Shown: positions 1 through 11,923, counted from the first letter of the stretch. The stretch: 64,000 bases of DNA from Caballeronia terrestris (GCF_001544515.1 NZ_FCOL02000008.1:124001-188000); one strand, 5' to 3'. Program-made: numbers and translations. Notes: a model not told the origin generated them from the letters alone.

Positions 1-267
1 GTGATCGCGGAATGCGGCACGGCGCGGGGCGCTTGATTCGTTAGCGAGCGGTTTGTCGCGTGCGCGATGACCGCGGCGTTGCGCCTGTCGCGCCACGGTG
101 ATCCGGTGGTACGTGCTGCTGGTGTCTTCACAAGGGAAGTCGGCATCGGCGCGTCGGTTGTTCGTCCGTTATTTTGATCGCAAATATTAGACCGAGCCAA
201 AATTGTGCAGGCAGCTAATAAAACTTATTGATTCGACCGTTGTGATTGGTAAAGACACCGATCGAGG

Positions 268-822
268 TCAGTCAATCAGCTGCCAGCGCCCAAGCGGCAC
301 ATATTGCGACCGCCCGAGCAGACTCCGCACCAGGACGAATTCACGCACGGTCCACGAGATCGGATCGACGGTTTGTTCGGAAAGATGGTGCTCGTCGTAG
401 AGCAAGGTCACGTGCGGGGTGTAATGCGAATTCGCCTTGATCGCGAGGCCGGCGGTTTGCAGTTCGACGCCCAACCCGGTGTAAAGGTCGAGCAATCCGT
501 TGGCTATAGCATCCGGGGCCGTGCGCAGGACGAATGGCCTTTTGCTTCGTCTGCCCGGGAAACTTGAAGTGCGATCGAACGCGATGCCAACCGGCGGCAA
601 TGCGATTCTCGACGCGGCGTCACACGCGACCATGACCACGTCTTCAGGTACTCCCGCGAACGCGCCCAGATGATGCAAGGTGACGTGAAAACGATCAGGA
701 GCAGCGGGCTTGCCCTTCAGGCTGTGCTCGGCGCGCACGCGCTCGGCGAGCCGCGACAGCCGCTCGGCGGCCGCGGCGTCGGGGTAGATGGCGAAAAAGA
801 GGGAGTCGGTCAGAGCGGGCAT
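268..822 (-). CDS. thpR: RNA 2',3'-cyclic phosphodiesterase (2H / LigT family)
   Basis: A 184-residue protein of the 2H phosphoesterase superfamily, which hydrolyses 2',3'-cyclic phosphate ends on RNA and was historically called 2'-5' RNA ligase. Both hallmark H-x-T motifs are visible: HVTL at residues 46-49 and HVTL at 137-140, in the expected bilobed spacing. Length matches the family (about 180 aa). The ATG at 822 follows a purine-rich AAGAG stretch. The gene lies 40 bp downstream of guaA on the same strand, so it is probably cotranscribed with it. The physiological RNA substrate is not known for most bacterial members. Confidence 0.85.
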   Translation of the reverse strand: MPALTDSLFFAIYPDAAAAERLSRLAERVRAEHSLKGKPAAPDRFHVTLHHLGAFAGVPEDVVMVACDAASRIALPPVGIAFDRTSSFPGRRSKRPFVLRTAPDAIANGLLDLYTGLGVELQTAGLAIKANSHYTPHVTLLYDEHHLSEQTVDPISWTVREFVLVRSLLGRSQYVPLGRWQLID

Positions 823-862
823 TGCACTCTTACGCGCAGTTCAAGGCAACGCAGACGGCCCC

Positions 863-2446
863 TCACTCCCACTCAATCGTAGCCGGCGGTTTCCCCGAAA
901 TGTCATAAACCACCCGATTAACGCCCCGAACCTCATTGATAATCCGGTTCGAAACATGCCCGAGCAGTTCATGCGGCAGATGCGCCCAATGAGCCGTCAT
1001 GAAATCCAGCGTCTGCACCGCCCGCAGCGCGACGACGTATTCATAGGTCCGCCCATCGCCCATGACCCCAACGCTCTTCACCGGCAAAAACACCGCAAAC
1101 GCCTGACTAGTGAGGTCATACCAGGATTTCCCCGTCTCTTTATCGATCGTAGTGCGCAAAGTCTCGATAAAAATCGCATCCGCGCGACGCAGCAGGTCAG
1201 CAAACTCCCGCTTCACCTCACCGAGAATCCGCACGCCGAGCCCTGGCCCCGGAAACGGATGCCGATACACCATCGCCGGCGGCAGCCCGAGCTTCACGCC
1301 GAGCTCACGCACCTCGTCCTTGAACAATTCGCGCAGCGGCTCCAGCAGCTTCAGGTTCAACGTCTCCGGCAAGCCGCCCACATTGTGATGGCTCTTGATC
1401 GTATGCGCGCCCTTCTTTCCCTTGCCCGCCGATTCGATCACGTCCGGATAAATCGTCCCCTGCGCGAGCCACTTCGCATCCTTCAGCTTGTTCGCCTCGG
1501 CCTGAAACACCTCGACGAATTCCGCGCCGATGATCTTGCGCTTCGCCTCGGGATCGGTCACGCCCGCGAGCTTCGACAAGAACACCGTGCTCGCATCGAC
1601 GTGGATCACCTTCACGCCGAGATGATCGGCAAAAGTCGTCATGACCTGCTCGGCTTCCTTCTGGCGCAAAAGGCCGTGATCGACGAACACGCACGTCAGC
1701 TGATCGCCGATCGCGCGATGCAACAGCGCCGCCGCCACCGACGAATCCACGCCGCCCGACAAGCCGAGAATCACATGCTCGTCGCCGACTTGCGCGCGAA
1801 TCTTCTCGACGGCTTCGTCGATGTAATGCCCCATCTCCCAATCGGGCGTCGCACCGCACAGCTCGAGCACGAAGCGATCGAGCATCGCGCGGCCCTGCAC
1901 CGTGTGCGTGACTTCCGGGTGCCATTGCAGGCCGTAGAAGCGGCGCTCGTCGTCGGCCATCGCGGCGATCGGGCACGACGGTGTCGATGCCATCAGCCTG
2001 AAGCCGGCCGGCATGTCGGCCACCTTGTCGCCGTGGCTCATCCACACCTTCAGCATGCCGTGGCCGGAGTCATCCTTGAAATCCTCGATGTCGTTCAGGA
2101 AGCCCGTGTGGTTGTGCGCACGCACTTCCGCATAGCCGAACTCGCGCAGCTTGCCGAGCTCGACCTTGCCGCCGAGCTGGTCGGCCATCGTCTGCATCCC
2201 GTAGCAGATGCCGAGAACCGGCACGCCCAGGTCGAATACGATCTGCGGGGCGCGCGGGGAGCCGGCTTCCGTGACCGAATTAGGCCCGCCCGACAGGATG
2301 ATGCCCTTGGGCGCGAACTCACGGATGAACGCCTCGTCGACGTCGTACGGATGGATTTCCGAGTAGACGTGCGATTCGCGGATGCGTCGCGCGATCAACT
2401 GGGTGACTTGGGAGCCGAAATCGAGGATCAGGATTTTGTCGTGCAT
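863..2446 (-). CDS. guaA: GMP synthase (glutamine-hydrolysing)
   Basis: Converts XMP to GMP using ATP and glutamine, the last step of de novo GMP synthesis in the cytoplasm. The N-terminal class I glutamine amidotransferase domain carries the nucleophile C81 (GICYGMQ) and the His/Glu pair in WHPEV (H176, E178). The ATP-pyrophosphatase domain begins with the P-loop SGGVDS at 230-235, and the C-terminal dimerisation domain ends in IEWE, as is usual for GuaA. The start is placed at the ATG before [12 protein letters not shown] (527 aa, normal family length) and not at the longer upstream frame, whose extra 27 residues are not family-like. It follows guaB and a membrane protein gene in what looks like a guanine-nucleotide operon. 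Confidence 0.97.
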   Translation of the reverse strand: MHDKILILDFGSQVTQLIARRIRESHVYSEIHPYDVDEAFIREFAPKGIILSGGPNSVTEAGSPRAPQIVFDLGVPVLGICYGMQTMADQLGGKVELGKLREFGYAEVRAHNHTGFLNDIEDFKDDSGHGMLKVWMSHGDKVADMPAGFRLMASTPSCPIAAMADDERRFYGLQWHPEVTHTVQGRAMLDRFVLELCGATPDWEMGHYIDEAVEKIRAQVGDEHVILGLSGGVDSSVAAALLHRAIGDQLTCVFVDHGLLRQKEAEQVMTTFADHLGVKVIHVDASTVFLSKLAGVTDPEAKRKIIGAEFVEVFQAEANKLKDAKWLAQGTIYPDVIESAGKGKKGAHTIKSHHNVGGLPETLNLKLLEPLRELFKDEVRELGVKLGLPPAMVYRHPFPGPGLGVRILGEVKREFADLLRRADAIFIETLRTTIDKETGKSWYDLTSQAFAVFLPVKSVGVMGDGRTYEYVVALRAVQTLDFMTAHWAHLPHELLGHVSNRIINEVRGVNRVVYDISGKPPATIEWE

Positions 2447-2619
2447 GGCAGCGGCCAAAGGCGAAGTAAACGGTTGCGGTAATGGGGGCGCGGGGTCGGC
2501 GTCATCGCGACGTCCGGCTCCCGCCAAAAAATCGACGGCCGGCGCGAAGGCCGACCGCTGGAGTACAGGTCATGGCGAAACGCCCGGTTCGGTTGAGGCG
2601 CGCTTCGCTCATGCGGTTT

Positions 2620-3417
2620 TCATCGCGTATCGGGGCGCAGCGGGTCCGGCGTCAAACGCGGTTCCGTGCGCTCGCCCGTCACAGGGTCGATGGTTCTGCC
2701 GGTGGCGGGATCGATGGTTCTGGCAATCGTTGGCTCAATCGTGCGGCCGGTCACGGGGTCGATCGTGCGGCCGGTGACCGGATCGATGCTGCGGCCGGTC
2801 GCAGGATCGATCGCTGTGGCTGCCGGCGCTCGCGCCGCGGGCCGCGTTCCGACATCCAGCGCCTCGCCCGCGACAGGCTCGCCCGCCAGCGGATCGACGC
2901 GACGGCCAGCGGGTGTCGTAGCCGTAGCAGGCGCGGGCGTCGCGCGAACATCCTCGCGCTTTACCGCCGCGCGCTTTTCAGCGCGATCCGCCGCCACCGC
3001 GCCCGCCGCCTGTGCCCGCTCGCGCCGGCGCACCGCGCCCGCGAGCCGCACGCTGCCGAGCCCGAGGATCAGCAGGATCACGCCGGTCAGCGCGGAGACC
3101 ACCTGCCCGAAGCCGGCGAGTTCCGGCGTCCGAAGCCCGAGCAGCCACACGAGCATGACAACGCCCGACAGCCATTCGACATGCCCCGACACCCTTGCGG
3201 CCGTCACCGTCAGCGCGCCGTTGACGGCCGCGTGAAACGACAGCCACGCCAATCCGACGAGCGCGATGCCGAACAGTTGCCCGGCGAACGCAGGCTGCAC
3301 CTGAACGAGTTGCAGCGCGCTGTACAACGCAGCCCAGGGCGTCAGCAGGAACAGCACGCCGAACGCGAGAAAAATCAGGGCATTGACGACGAGTACGGCT
3401 CGCAGCAACGGTTTCAT
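2620..3417 (-). CDS. Hypothetical membrane protein with a C-terminal 8-residue tandem repeat
   Basis: A 265-residue protein of no recognised function. Residues 1-125 contain about four hydrophobic segments (for example ALIFLAFGVLFLL and VVSALTGVILLILGLG), so the N-terminal half is membrane-embedded. The middle is a charged, Ala/Arg-rich stretch. The C-terminal quarter is a tandem repeat of the octapeptide I-D-P-(V/A)-T-G-R-T, about six copies, one of them degenerate (IEPTIART). The start codon is 3 bp after the guaB stop, so it is almost certainly cotranscribed and translationally linked with guaB, with guaA following. Nothing visible ties it to purine metabolism. Confidence 0.8.
   Translation of the reverse strand: MKPLLRAVLVVNALIFLAFGVLFLLTPWAALYSALQLVQVQPAFAGQLFGIALVGLAWLSFHAAVNGALTVTAARVSGHVEWLSGVVMLVWLLGLRTPELAGFGQVVSALTGVILLILGLGSVRLAGAVRRRERAQAAGAVAADRAEKRAAVKREDVRATPAPATATTPAGRRVDPLAGEPVAGEALDVGTRPAARAPAATAIDPATGRSIDPVTGRTIDPVTGRTIEPTIARTIDPATGRTIDPVTGERTEPRLTPDPLRPDTR
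2672..2811 (-). repeat. 24-bp in-frame tandem repeat (about six units)
   Basis: The 3' part of the membrane protein gene beside guaB is built of 24-bp units encoding I-D-P-x-T-G-R-T. Units differ mainly at third positions and at the fourth residue (V or A). One unit has diverged to IEPTIART. The multiple-of-three period keeps the frame whatever the copy number. Confidence 0.85.
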
Positions 3418-3420
3418 GGT

Positions 3421-4881
3421 TTAGTCCACGTGGTAGTTGGGCGCTTCCTTGGTGATCTGGACGTCGTGGACGTGCGATTCGCGCATGCCCGCCGCCGTGA
3501 TCTGCACGAACTCGGCCTTGTCGTGCATCTCCAGAATCGTGCGGCAGCCGCAGTAGCCCATGCTCGCCCGCACGCCACCGACCACCTGGAACAGGATCGC
3601 GTTGACCGAGCCCTTGTAGGCGACGCGGCCTTCGATGCCTTCCGGCACGAGCTTGTCGATGTTCGCCGAGTTGTCCTGGAAGTAGCGATCGGCGGCGCCG
3701 TCCTTCATCGCACCGACCGAGCCCATGCCGCGATACGCCTTGTACTGGCGGCCCTGGAACAGGAATACGTCGCCGGGCGACTCTTCCGTGCCCGCGAGCA
3801 TGCTGCCCATCATGACCGCGTTCGCGCCGGCGGCAAGCGCCTTCGCGACGTCGCCGGAGAAGCGCACGCCGCCGTCGGAGATCACCGGCACGCCGCTGCC
3901 CTTCAACGCTTCCGACACGTTCGACACCGCCGTGATCTGCGGCACGCCGACGCCTGCGACGATCCGCGTCGTGCAGATCGAGCCCGGGCCGATTCCGACC
4001 TTCACGCCGTCCGCGCCGTACTCGACGAGCGCCTTGGCAGCTTCGGCCGTCGCGATATTGCCGCCGATCACTTCGATGTGCGGATACTTCTGCTTGACCC
4101 AGCGCACGCGCTCGAGCACGCCCTGGCTGTGGCCGTGCGCGGTATCGACGACGATCACGTCGACGCCCGCCGCCGCCAGCAGCTCGACGCGCTCTTCGTT
4201 ATCGGCGCCGACACCCACCGCCGCGCCGACGCGCAGCTTGCCGTGTTCGTCCTTGCAGGCGTCCGGGTGTTCGGTCTGCTTGGTGATGTCCTTGACCGTC
4301 ATGAGGCCGCGCAGGTCGAACGCGTCGTTCACGACCAGCACGCGCTCCAGCCGGTGGCTGTGCATCAGCGCCTTCGCTTCGGCGAGCGGCGTGCCTTCCT
4401 TGACCGTCACGAGGCGCTCGCGCGGCGTCATGATGTTGCGCACCGGCTCGTCCATGCGTTCTTCGAAGCGCAGGTCGCGATTGGTGACGATGCCGATCAG
4501 CTTCGGCCCCTCGACGACCGGAAAGCCCGAAATGCCGTGCTGCTGCGTCAGCGCGATGACGTCGCGCACGCGCATTTGCGGCGGCACGGTGATCGGATCA
4601 CGCACGACGCCCGACTCGAAGCGCTTCACTTTCGCGACTTCGCGGGCCTGTTCGGCAGCGGTGAGGTTCTTGTGGACGATGCCGACGCCGCCCATCTGGG
4701 CCATCGCGATGGCGAGGCGCCCTTCGGTGACGGTGTCCATGGCGGCGGACACGAGGGGCATGTTGAGGGAAATCTTGCGGGTCAGCTGGGATTTAAGGGT
4801 GGTGTCGCGCGGGAGAACGTTGGAAAACGCGGGCACGAGCAGCACGTCATCGAACGTGAGTGCTTTCTGGATCAGACGCAT
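3421..4881 (-). CDS. guaB: Inosine-5'-monophosphate dehydrogenase
   Basis: Oxidises IMP to XMP with NAD+, the committed and rate-limiting step of guanine nucleotide synthesis. At 486 aa it has the usual bacterial length. The (beta/alpha)8 catalytic domain is interrupted by a pair of CBS domains (about residues 92-205), which in this family bind adenine/guanine nucleotides. The catalytic loop GPGSICTTR places the active-site cysteine at C303, and the flap motif ends the enzyme as usual. The ATG at 4881 has an AGGA ribosome site six bases upstream. First gene of the guaB-membrane protein-guaA-thpR minus-strand group. Confidence 0.97.
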   Translation of the reverse strand: MRLIQKALTFDDVLLVPAFSNVLPRDTTLKSQLTRKISLNMPLVSAAMDTVTEGRLAIAMAQMGGVGIVHKNLTAAEQAREVAKVKRFESGVVRDPITVPPQMRVRDVIALTQQHGISGFPVVEGPKLIGIVTNRDLRFEERMDEPVRNIMTPRERLVTVKEGTPLAEAKALMHSHRLERVLVVNDAFDLRGLMTVKDITKQTEHPDACKDEHGKLRVGAAVGVGADNEERVELLAAAGVDVIVVDTAHGHSQGVLERVRWVKQKYPHIEVIGGNIATAEAAKALVEYGADGVKVGIGPGSICTTRIVAGVGVPQITAVSNVSEALKGSGVPVISDGGVRFSGDVAKALAAGANAVMMGSMLAGTEESPGDVFLFQGRQYKAYRGMGSVGAMKDGAADRYFQDNSANIDKLVPEGIEGRVAYKGSVNAILFQVVGGVRASMGYCGCRTILEMHDKAEFVQITAAGMRESHVHDVQITKEAPNYHVD

Positions 4882-4907
4882 GGCAAATCCTATGGGCGCA
4901 AAAGCAG

Positions 4908-4936
4908 ATTATACCGATAGTTCCCCGGTTTTTCAC
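4908..4936 (-). promoter_or_regulatory. Probable guaB promoter
   Basis: On the minus strand a perfect TATAAT lies at 4908-4913, with a weak -35 (GTGAAA, 4931-4936) 17 bp upstream. It would start transcription near 4901, about 20 nt before the guaB start codon. The -10 is convincing and the -35 is poor. Confidence 0.5.
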
Positions 4937-5164
4937 TGACCGAACATTGGCTTACGTGAATCCGTCGCAATTTCCGGGCCTATTTTCCACCCTCATTTCG
5001 CTTTTCTTTTCGCGTCGTTTTCGGCTGATTTTCGGTTTGGCCTTCCGCGCTATCGGCTCGCACGCGGGGTCGAAAACGGCATCGGAGTGCAGCTTTCGAC
5101 AAGACGAACCGCCCCTGCCCCGTGCTACTCTCCGCGCCTTCAAGAGCCAAGACAGGAGCAGACG

Positions 5165-6130
5165 ATGCAGCGCGGCGTGGCATATGGGGTAATGGCAGGG
5201 GCAATCTGGGGCTTCATTTTTCTCGCGCCGCGACTGCTGCCCGATTTTTCGCCGCTCCTCCTGAGCAGCGGCCGGTACGTGATGTACGGACTCGTCTCGC
5301 TTGCGTTCGCGCTGCCGTTCGCGCGGCGGCTCGCCGCAAAACTCACACGCGCGGACCTCATCGCGCTCGTCAAGCTGGCGCTGGTCGGCAACCTGCTCTA
5401 CTACATGCTGCTCGCGACCGCCGTGCAGATGGTGGGCGTCGCGCCCTCCTCGCTGATCGTCGGGATTTTGCCCGTCACCGTGACGCTCGCCGGGCGGCGC
5501 GATCACGGCGCGATCGACCTCAAGCGCCTGTTCTGGCCGCTCGTGATGGTTATCGCCGGCATCGCGTGCATCAACATCGACGTCTTCAGCGACGCCGGCG
5601 GCAACGCCACCAGCGTCATGACGAAGCTCGGCGGCCTCGCGTGCGCGGTGGGCGCGCTCCTCTCGTGGACGTGGTACGCGGTCGTCAACGCACGCTACCT
5701 GCAGGCGAACACCCATTTCGACGGCAACGAGTGGGCGATCCTGTGGGGCATCGTGACGGGCGTATTGGGGGGCGCGCTATGGCTCGTCGTGCTGATGCTG
5801 CCCGCGGGCACCGTGCAGGCGAGCGTGCCGGCCGGGCGCTGGCAGACGTTCTGGATCGTGAGTTTCGCGCTCGCGCTCGGCGGTTCGTGGCTCGGCAACA
5901 CGCTCTGGAATGCGGCGTCCAAACGCCTGCCGCTGACGCTCTCGGGACAGATGATCGCGTTCGAAACGCTTTTCGCGCTGCTTTACGCGTTTGTCTACGA
6001 CGAACGGCTGCCGCGCGTGCCCGAGGTCCTGGCGATCGTGCTGCTGCTGGGAGGCGTGAGCTGGTCGGTGCGCCAGCACGCGGTTGCGAGGCCATCTACG
6101 CGGGCGGAACTGGAAGCGCCGGCGCACTGA
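5165..6130 (+). CDS. EamA/DMT-family transporter (drug/metabolite exporter)
   Basis: A 321-residue integral membrane protein with about ten hydrophobic helices arranged as two EamA repeats, typical of the drug/metabolite transporter superfamily (for example RhtA, YdcZ and RarD relatives). Family members export amino acids or other small metabolites; the substrate cannot be told from sequence. The start chosen is the ATG at 5165 (MQRGVAYGVMAGAIWG), preceded by AGGAG at proper spacing. An earlier in-frame ATG would add 26 non-hydrophobic residues without a ribosome site. Divergent from guaB across a 283-bp spacer and convergent with kup. Confidence 0.85.
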   Translation: MQRGVAYGVMAGAIWGFIFLAPRLLPDFSPLLLSSGRYVMYGLVSLAFALPFARRLAAKLTRADLIALVKLALVGNLLYYMLLATAVQMVGVAPSSLIVGILPVTVTLAGRRDHGAIDLKRLFWPLVMVIAGIACINIDVFSDAGGNATSVMTKLGGLACAVGALLSWTWYAVVNARYLQANTHFDGNEWAILWGIVTGVLGGALWLVVLMLPAGTVQASVPAGRWQTFWIVSFALALGGSWLGNTLWNAASKRLPLTLSGQMIAFETLFALLYAFVYDERLPRVPEVLAIVLLLGGVSWSVRQHAVARPSTRAELEAPAH

Positions 6131-6155
6131 AGGCATTCAATGCGCCGGGCAACGC

Positions 6156-8048
6156 TCAAATTTCGATCTTCGTGCCCAGCTCGACCACGCGATTGGCCGG
6201 GATGCTGAAGAAATCGGTCGGCTTGGCGGCGTTCTGGTGCATCCACGCGAACACGCGCTCGCGCCACACCGACATGCCCGGCAACTCCGTCGGCACGACC
6301 GTTTCGCGCGCCATGAAGAACGACGTGTCCATCAGCTCGAAGGTCATCGCGTGCGTGCGGCTGATCTGCTCGAGCACTGCCTTCACGTCCGGCGTCTCGT
6401 TGAAACCGTAGGCGGCCTTCACGAGAAAAAGCCCGCCACTAATGTCCTTCACGTCGAGCCGCTCCGAATCGTCGACGTACGGGATGTCGCGCGTCACGAA
6501 GTTCAGGAAAATCGTCCGCTCGTGCAGCACCTTGTTGTGCTTCAGGTTGTGCAGGAGGCTCACTGGCACGAGCGAGTCGCTGCCCGTCAGGTAGATCGCC
6601 GTCCCCGACACGCGATGCGGCGGGTGCGCCAGCAGCCCCTGCAGGAACGGCATCAGCGGGATACCGTCGGCGGCCGTGCGGTCCTTCACGATCATGCGGC
6701 CCTTGTACCACGTCATCAGCAGGAAGAACAGCGCCCCGCCGACGCACAGCGGCAGCCAGCCACCCTGCTCGATCTTCAGCAAACTCGCGCCGAAAAACCC
6801 GAGATCGACGAGGAAAAACACGCTGATGATCCCCGTCACGACCGCCTTGTTCCAGCCCCAGAGCTTGGTCATGACGACCGAGGCGAGCATCGTCGTGACA
6901 ATCATGGTCGCGGTGACGGCGAGGCCGTACGCGGCAGCGAGATTCTCCGAACTCTTGAAGCCGATCACGATGCACAGGATGATGAAAAGCAGCATCCAGT
7001 TGACGAGCGGAATATAGATCTGCCCGATCGCGAGTTCGGACGTGTGCAGGATCTTCATGCGCGGCACGTAGCCGAGCTGGATCGCCTGGCTCGTCAGCGA
7101 ATAGGCGCCCGAGATGACCGCCTGCGATGCGATGACGGTCGCGATTGTCGAGAGAATCACGAGCGGCAGCAGCGCCCAGTCCGGTGCGAGCAGGAAGAAC
7201 GGACTCACGCGCGCTTCCGGCGAATGCATCAGAAGCGCGCCCTGGCCGAAGTAGTTCAGCAGCAACGACGGCATCACGAAGCAATACCAACCGAGGCGGA
7301 TCGGCTTCGCGCCGAAGTGGCCCATGTCGGCGTAGAGCGCTTCGGCGCCCGTCAGCACGAGCACGACCGAGCCGAGCACGATGTACGCCTGCAGCACGTG
7401 CTGCTGCATGAACGAGAACGCGTAATACGGATTCAGCGCGATGATCACACGCGGCTCGAGCACGATGTGATACACGCCGAGCACGGCGAGCGTCGCGAAC
7501 CACAGCACCATGATCGGGCCAAACAGCCGGCCGACAACCGCCGTACCGCGCCGCTGGATCCAGAAGAGCATGATGAGGATGACGATCGTGATCGGCAGCA
7601 CGTAGGGCGCGAGCTTCGGCGTGGAGATGGTGAGCCCTTCCACCGCCGAGAGCACCGACATCGCCGGGGTGATCACCGCGTCGCCGTAGAACATGCACGC
7701 GCCGAAGATGCCGAGCATCATCAGGATGCCGGACATGCGCCCGGTGTTGCTGAAGGTGCGCAACGCGAGCGTCATTAGCGCGAGCACGCCGCCTTCGCCG
7801 TTGTTGTCGGCGCGCATGACGAACAGCACGTACTTGATCGCGACCACGATGACGATCGCCCAGAAGAGCAAGGAAATGACGCCGAGGATGGAGGCATCGG
7901 TCAATTCGATGCCGTGCGACGTGCTGAACGCCTCTTTCAGCGCATACAGCGGACTCGTGCCGATATCGCCGAACACGATGCCGATGGCGGCAAGCGCCAG
8001 CGTCGGAAGAGGCTGCTTGCGCTCTTGCGCGTGAGTCAGATTGGTCAT
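6156..8048 (-). CDS. kup: Low-affinity K+ uptake protein, KUP/HAK/KT family
   Basis: A 630-residue K+/H+ symporter of the inner membrane, the normal length for Kup. About twelve transmembrane helices fill residues 15-450, beginning with the family block [17 protein letters not shown], followed by a hydrophilic cytoplasmic C-terminal domain. The start is set at the ATG at 8048 ([12 protein letters not shown]). The open frame runs 72 codons further up, but that stretch lies in the intergenic spacer and is not membrane-protein-like. Last gene of the long minus-strand series; it is separated from hpt by a terminator, so it probably has its own promoter. Confidence 0.95.
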   Translation of the reverse strand: MTNLTHAQERKQPLPTLALAAIGIVFGDIGTSPLYALKEAFSTSHGIELTDASILGVISLLFWAIVIVVAIKYVLFVMRADNNGEGGVLALMTLALRTFSNTGRMSGILMMLGIFGACMFYGDAVITPAMSVLSAVEGLTISTPKLAPYVLPITIVILIMLFWIQRRGTAVVGRLFGPIMVLWFATLAVLGVYHIVLEPRVIIALNPYYAFSFMQQHVLQAYIVLGSVVLVLTGAEALYADMGHFGAKPIRLGWYCFVMPSLLLNYFGQGALLMHSPEARVSPFFLLAPDWALLPLVILSTIATVIASQAVISGAYSLTSQAIQLGYVPRMKILHTSELAIGQIYIPLVNWMLLFIILCIVIGFKSSENLAAAYGLAVTATMIVTTMLASVVMTKLWGWNKAVVTGIISVFFLVDLGFFGASLLKIEQGGWLPLCVGGALFFLLMTWYKGRMIVKDRTAADGIPLMPFLQGLLAHPPHRVSGTAIYLTGSDSLVPVSLLHNLKHNKVLHERTIFLNFVTRDIPYVDDSERLDVKDISGGLFLVKAAYGFNETPDVKAVLEQISRTHAMTFELMDTSFFMARETVVPTELPGMSVWRERVFAWMHQNAAKPTDFFSIPANRVVELGTKIEI

Positions 8049-8230
8049 AAACGCGAGGTATCCGTTTGAGGCGGAAAAAACGAACGCCATTCTAACGTTG
8101 CAGGCAAACCGCCGGTTCCCTGTTGTCCGAGCACCACGCGAGGCGGGAAGAGGCAGTTTAGCATTGCGTCGAAATGGCGACGGTGCATCGGCGCGGTGCT
8201 TCTCGAACACGCCATGACTTTCAGTGCACC

Positions 8231-8276
8231 AAGAAAAACGCCGTTCGGCCATGCCCGAAGGCATGAGCGAACGGCG
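8231..8276 (-). terminator. Rho-independent terminator of hpt
   Basis: Arms CGCCGTTCG (8239-8247) and CGAACGGCG (8268-8276) are perfectly complementary and enclose an inner ATGCC/GGCAT stem with a CGAA loop. On the minus strand the hairpin is followed by a T-rich run (complement of AAGAAAAA, 8231-8238). Confidence 0.85.
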
Positions 8277-8304
8277 TCGAGCCGGGCTTGTTCGATGATG
8301 CGTG

Positions 8305-8865
8305 TCAGCCGCGGCCGTTCTGCATGCCGCGCTTGATCCATGCGCCGAGATTGTGCGGACGCACCGTATCCCACTCCTCGAACGGCTGATGAATCCACGG
8401 GTTCGTTTCCAGAAACTGAACGTGATAGTCGGGCTTGACCTTCGAGCACGCCTTGTACCAGAGCACCGCCGAGCGCACCGCCGTGACCGCCGGATAGCGT
8501 TCCTTCAGATGCTCCTGCACGCGCGCGAGCGTGACACCCGAGTCGACCAGATCGTCGACGAGCAGCACGTTGCCGGTCAAATCGCCGCGCGTCATCGTGA
8601 TGTACTGCGCGATGTCGAGCGCACCCTGCTCCGTGCCGGCGGCCTCGCGGTACGAACTCGTCGAGAGGATCGCGAGCGGCAGGTCGTAGATGCGCGAGAG
8701 CTGGTCGCCCACGCGCAGGCCGCCGCGCGCGAGGCACAGGATGTTGTCGAACTTCCAGCCGGACTCGTGCACGCGCAAGGCGAGCAGTTCGATCAGCCGG
8801 TGATATTCATCCCACCCGACCCAGAGGTTCTTGTCGTCGTTGCGCGGGTCCGTCATCGCGATCAT
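8305..8865 (-). CDS. Phosphoribosyltransferase (hypoxanthine/xanthine type)
   Basis: A 186-residue type I phosphoribosyltransferase. The PRPP-binding motif [14 protein letters not shown] is at residues 100-113. The fold resembles purine salvage enzymes that join hypoxanthine, xanthine or guanine to PRPP. Its place directly after purA fits a purine salvage role, but the exact base preference cannot be read from sequence. The ATG at 8865 has GAAAGAG upstream, whereas the alternative ATG three codons later has none, so the longer form is preferred. A strong terminator follows the stop. Confidence 0.85.
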   Translation of the reverse strand: MIAMTDPRNDDKNLWVGWDEYHRLIELLALRVHESGWKFDNILCLARGGLRVGDQLSRIYDLPLAILSTSSYREAAGTEQGALDIAQYITMTRGDLTGNVLLVDDLVDSGVTLARVQEHLKERYPAVTAVRSAVLWYKACSKVKPDYHVQFLETNPWIHQPFEEWDTVRPHNLGAWIKRGMQNGRG

Positions 8866-8903
8866 GGTAAGACTCTTTCAAATGCGTACTGCGGTTATAT
8901 ACG

Positions 8904-8935
8904 AAATGTGGCCGCTCAGTGCGGCCACATTTTTT
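8904..8935 (+). terminator. Hairpin with T-run between purA and the phosphoribosyltransferase gene
   Basis: A 12-bp perfect stem (8904-8915 with 8921-8932, five-base loop TCAGT) is followed on the plus strand by T6. Both neighbouring genes read on the minus strand, where the same hairpin is preceded by A6 and followed only by ATTTCG, so it would terminate best against the gene direction. It may block antisense transcription or weakly attenuate purA-hpt read-through. Confidence 0.65.
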
Positions 8936-8979
8936 GAAGCGATCGGTTCAGGCGAGCCGATTGAGCCGAAAACGCGCGC

Positions 8980-10335
<1,356 letters not shown>

Positions 10336-10465
10336 TTAGCTGGTTAAAAACGCATTTTACCTATGTTCGCGAAAGGTTCCGAGTTTTTCGGGACTTTCAT
10401 GAACCCGTGTCGATCGGAAACGCCTTAAAAAGCCGTTGCCGATCAAAGGTATGGCATTTGGCTGC

Positions 10466-11617
10466 TTACTTTCGCGCTTCCACGATCCATGTGCCGTCAC
10501 GTTCGACGAGCACGCGATCGAACGCGAATTCGTCGAGATCGTGGTCGTGGCCCGGGAGCGCCTGGATCACCACTTCGCCCTTGTCGCGCAAGGCCGCGAC
10601 GGCCGCACGCAATGGTTCGTCGTGCTTCCATGGTGCGACGATCGCGCTGCCGCGGGCATCGACCGGGGAAATGCGGGCGACTTCGCGCAGGTCCAGCGAA
10701 AAGCCCGTCGCCGGACGCGCACGGCCGTACGCAAGGCCGACGTCGTCATAACGGCCGCCGCGCGCGACCGCGTTCGGCACGCCGTCGACATAGGCCGAGA
10801 ACATCACGCCGCTGTGGTACGCGTAGCCGCGCAAATCGGCCAGGTCGATCATCAGTTCCGCGCCGTTTGCTTGCGATGCGAGGAACGCGAGGTCGTCGAG
10901 GGCACGAGAGATCACCGGCAGGTTCGGCAGACGGCCCCGCGCGGTGTCGAGCACCGACGCATCGCCATACAGCGACGGCAGCGCGCGCAACGCCTCGCGC
11001 GGCACCTGACCGAGATGCGCAGTGAGTTCGTTCAGACGCGGCACGTCCTTGCTGGCGAGCGCATCGAAAAGCGCTTCGCCCAGCGATGCCGCCGCTGGTT
11101 CCATTTCGAGCAGCGCCGCGAGCACACCGGCATGGCACAAATCGAGACGCACCTTGGTCAAGCCCGCGAGATGCAGCGAATCGAGCATCAGCGTCTGAAT
11201 TTCGAGGTCCGCTTCGAGGTCCGCGTGGCCGTAGATTTCAGCGCCGATCTGGATCTGCTCGCGCGTCGCGTGCAGGCCGCGCGGACGCGTATGCAGCACG
11301 TTGCCTGCGTAACAAAGACGCGTCACGCCCTGCCGGTTCAGCAAATGCGCGTCGATACGCGACACCTGCGGCGTGATGTCCGCACGCAGGCCGAGCGTGC
11401 GGCCCGAGAGCTGGTCGACGAGCTTGAAGGTGCGCAGGTTGAGATCACTGCCGCCGCTCGTCAGGAGCGACTCGATGTATTCGAGCATCGGCGGCATCAC
11501 GAGCTCGTAGCCGTACGAGCGGAAGCGGTCGAGCAGCCGCCGGCGCAGCTCTTCGATCTTGCGGGCCTCCGACGGAAGCACGTCGGCAATATTCTCGGGG
11601 AGTAACCAGGTCGACAT
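10466..11617 (-). CDS. hisZ: ATP phosphoribosyltransferase regulatory subunit
   Basis: A 383-residue HisRS-like protein without the anticodon-binding domain. HisZ partners the short form of HisG to make an active, histidine-inhibited ATP phosphoribosyltransferase, the first step of histidine synthesis. Class II synthetase core features are visible (motif 2 region [18 protein letters not shown]), but the length and C-terminus set it apart from the true synthetase encoded at about 20 kb in this window. hisG is not in the window. The ATG at 11617 ([15 protein letters not shown]) gives the normal length. Confidence 0.93.
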   Translation of the reverse strand: MSTWLLPENIADVLPSEARKIEELRRRLLDRFRSYGYELVMPPMLEYIESLLTSGGSDLNLRTFKLVDQLSGRTLGLRADITPQVSRIDAHLLNRQGVTRLCYAGNVLHTRPRGLHATREQIQIGAEIYGHADLEADLEIQTLMLDSLHLAGLTKVRLDLCHAGVLAALLEMEPAAASLGEALFDALASKDVPRLNELTAHLGQVPREALRALPSLYGDASVLDTARGRLPNLPVISRALDDLAFLASQANGAELMIDLADLRGYAYHSGVMFSAYVDGVPNAVARGGRYDDVGLAYGRARPATGFSLDLREVARISPVDARGSAIVAPWKHDEPLRAAVAALRDKGEVVIQALPGHDHDLDEFAFDRVLVERDGTWIVEARK

Positions 11618-11689
11618 CGAAACGATTCCTACGGGGTGTTTGAGCGACCTTCGGGCGCTCTTATAAAGAGAGAGGGCGCGCGAGGCGCC

Positions 11690-11881
11690 TCAGGTCGCGA
11701 TCAGGAGCAGGATGAGTCCGAGCCCCATCGCGATCAGGCCGCCGATGCGGATATGGTTCGTCGGCCGCTCGGCGATCCGGCGGAACGTGTCGCGCCATGC
11801 CGTCGGGAACACGAACGGAAACATCCCTTCGATGATCAGCATCAGCGCAAGCGCAAGCAGTAACGTCGCGGCCATATCCAT
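11690..11881 (-). CDS. DUF2065 family membrane protein (YjeT-like)
   Basis: A 63-residue protein with two hydrophobic helices (MAATLLLALALMLIIEGMFPF and IRIGGLIAMGLGLILLLIA), matching the small DUF2065 family. In E. coli the homologue yjeT also sits between hflC and purA. Function unknown; it may accompany the HflKC membrane complex. The start is taken as the ATG at 11881, or the ATG two codons later; a longer upstream start would overlap the hflC end with non-family residues. Confidence 0.8.
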   Translation of the reverse strand: MDMAATLLLALALMLIIEGMFPFVFPTAWRDTFRRIAERPTNHIRIGGLIAMGLGLILLLIAT

Positions 11882-11923
11882 TCGAATGAAGGTGCCGGAG
11901 CGTTCGCTCAGGCACGCGCACAA

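Noticed and set aside
1..267. Possible gene fragment at the left edge
   Set aside because: Short frames ending at 36 and 42 could be the tail of a truncated gene, but neither shows recognisable sequence; I see nothing supportable before thpR.
788..2482. Long plus-strand open frame (564 codons) opposite guaA
   Set aside because: It mirrors guaA codon for codon; in GC-rich genes the antisense frame stays open. Its translation is His/Arg/Asp-rich with no domain, and guaA is certain.
2482..4920. 812-codon plus-strand frame opposite guaB and the repeat membrane protein
   Set aside because: It spans two real minus-strand genes, has an Arg/His/Ala-rich composition typical of antisense shadows and has no ribosome site.
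6084..7778. 564-codon plus-strand frame opposite kup
   Set aside because: Antisense shadow of a highly conserved membrane protein; no family motif.
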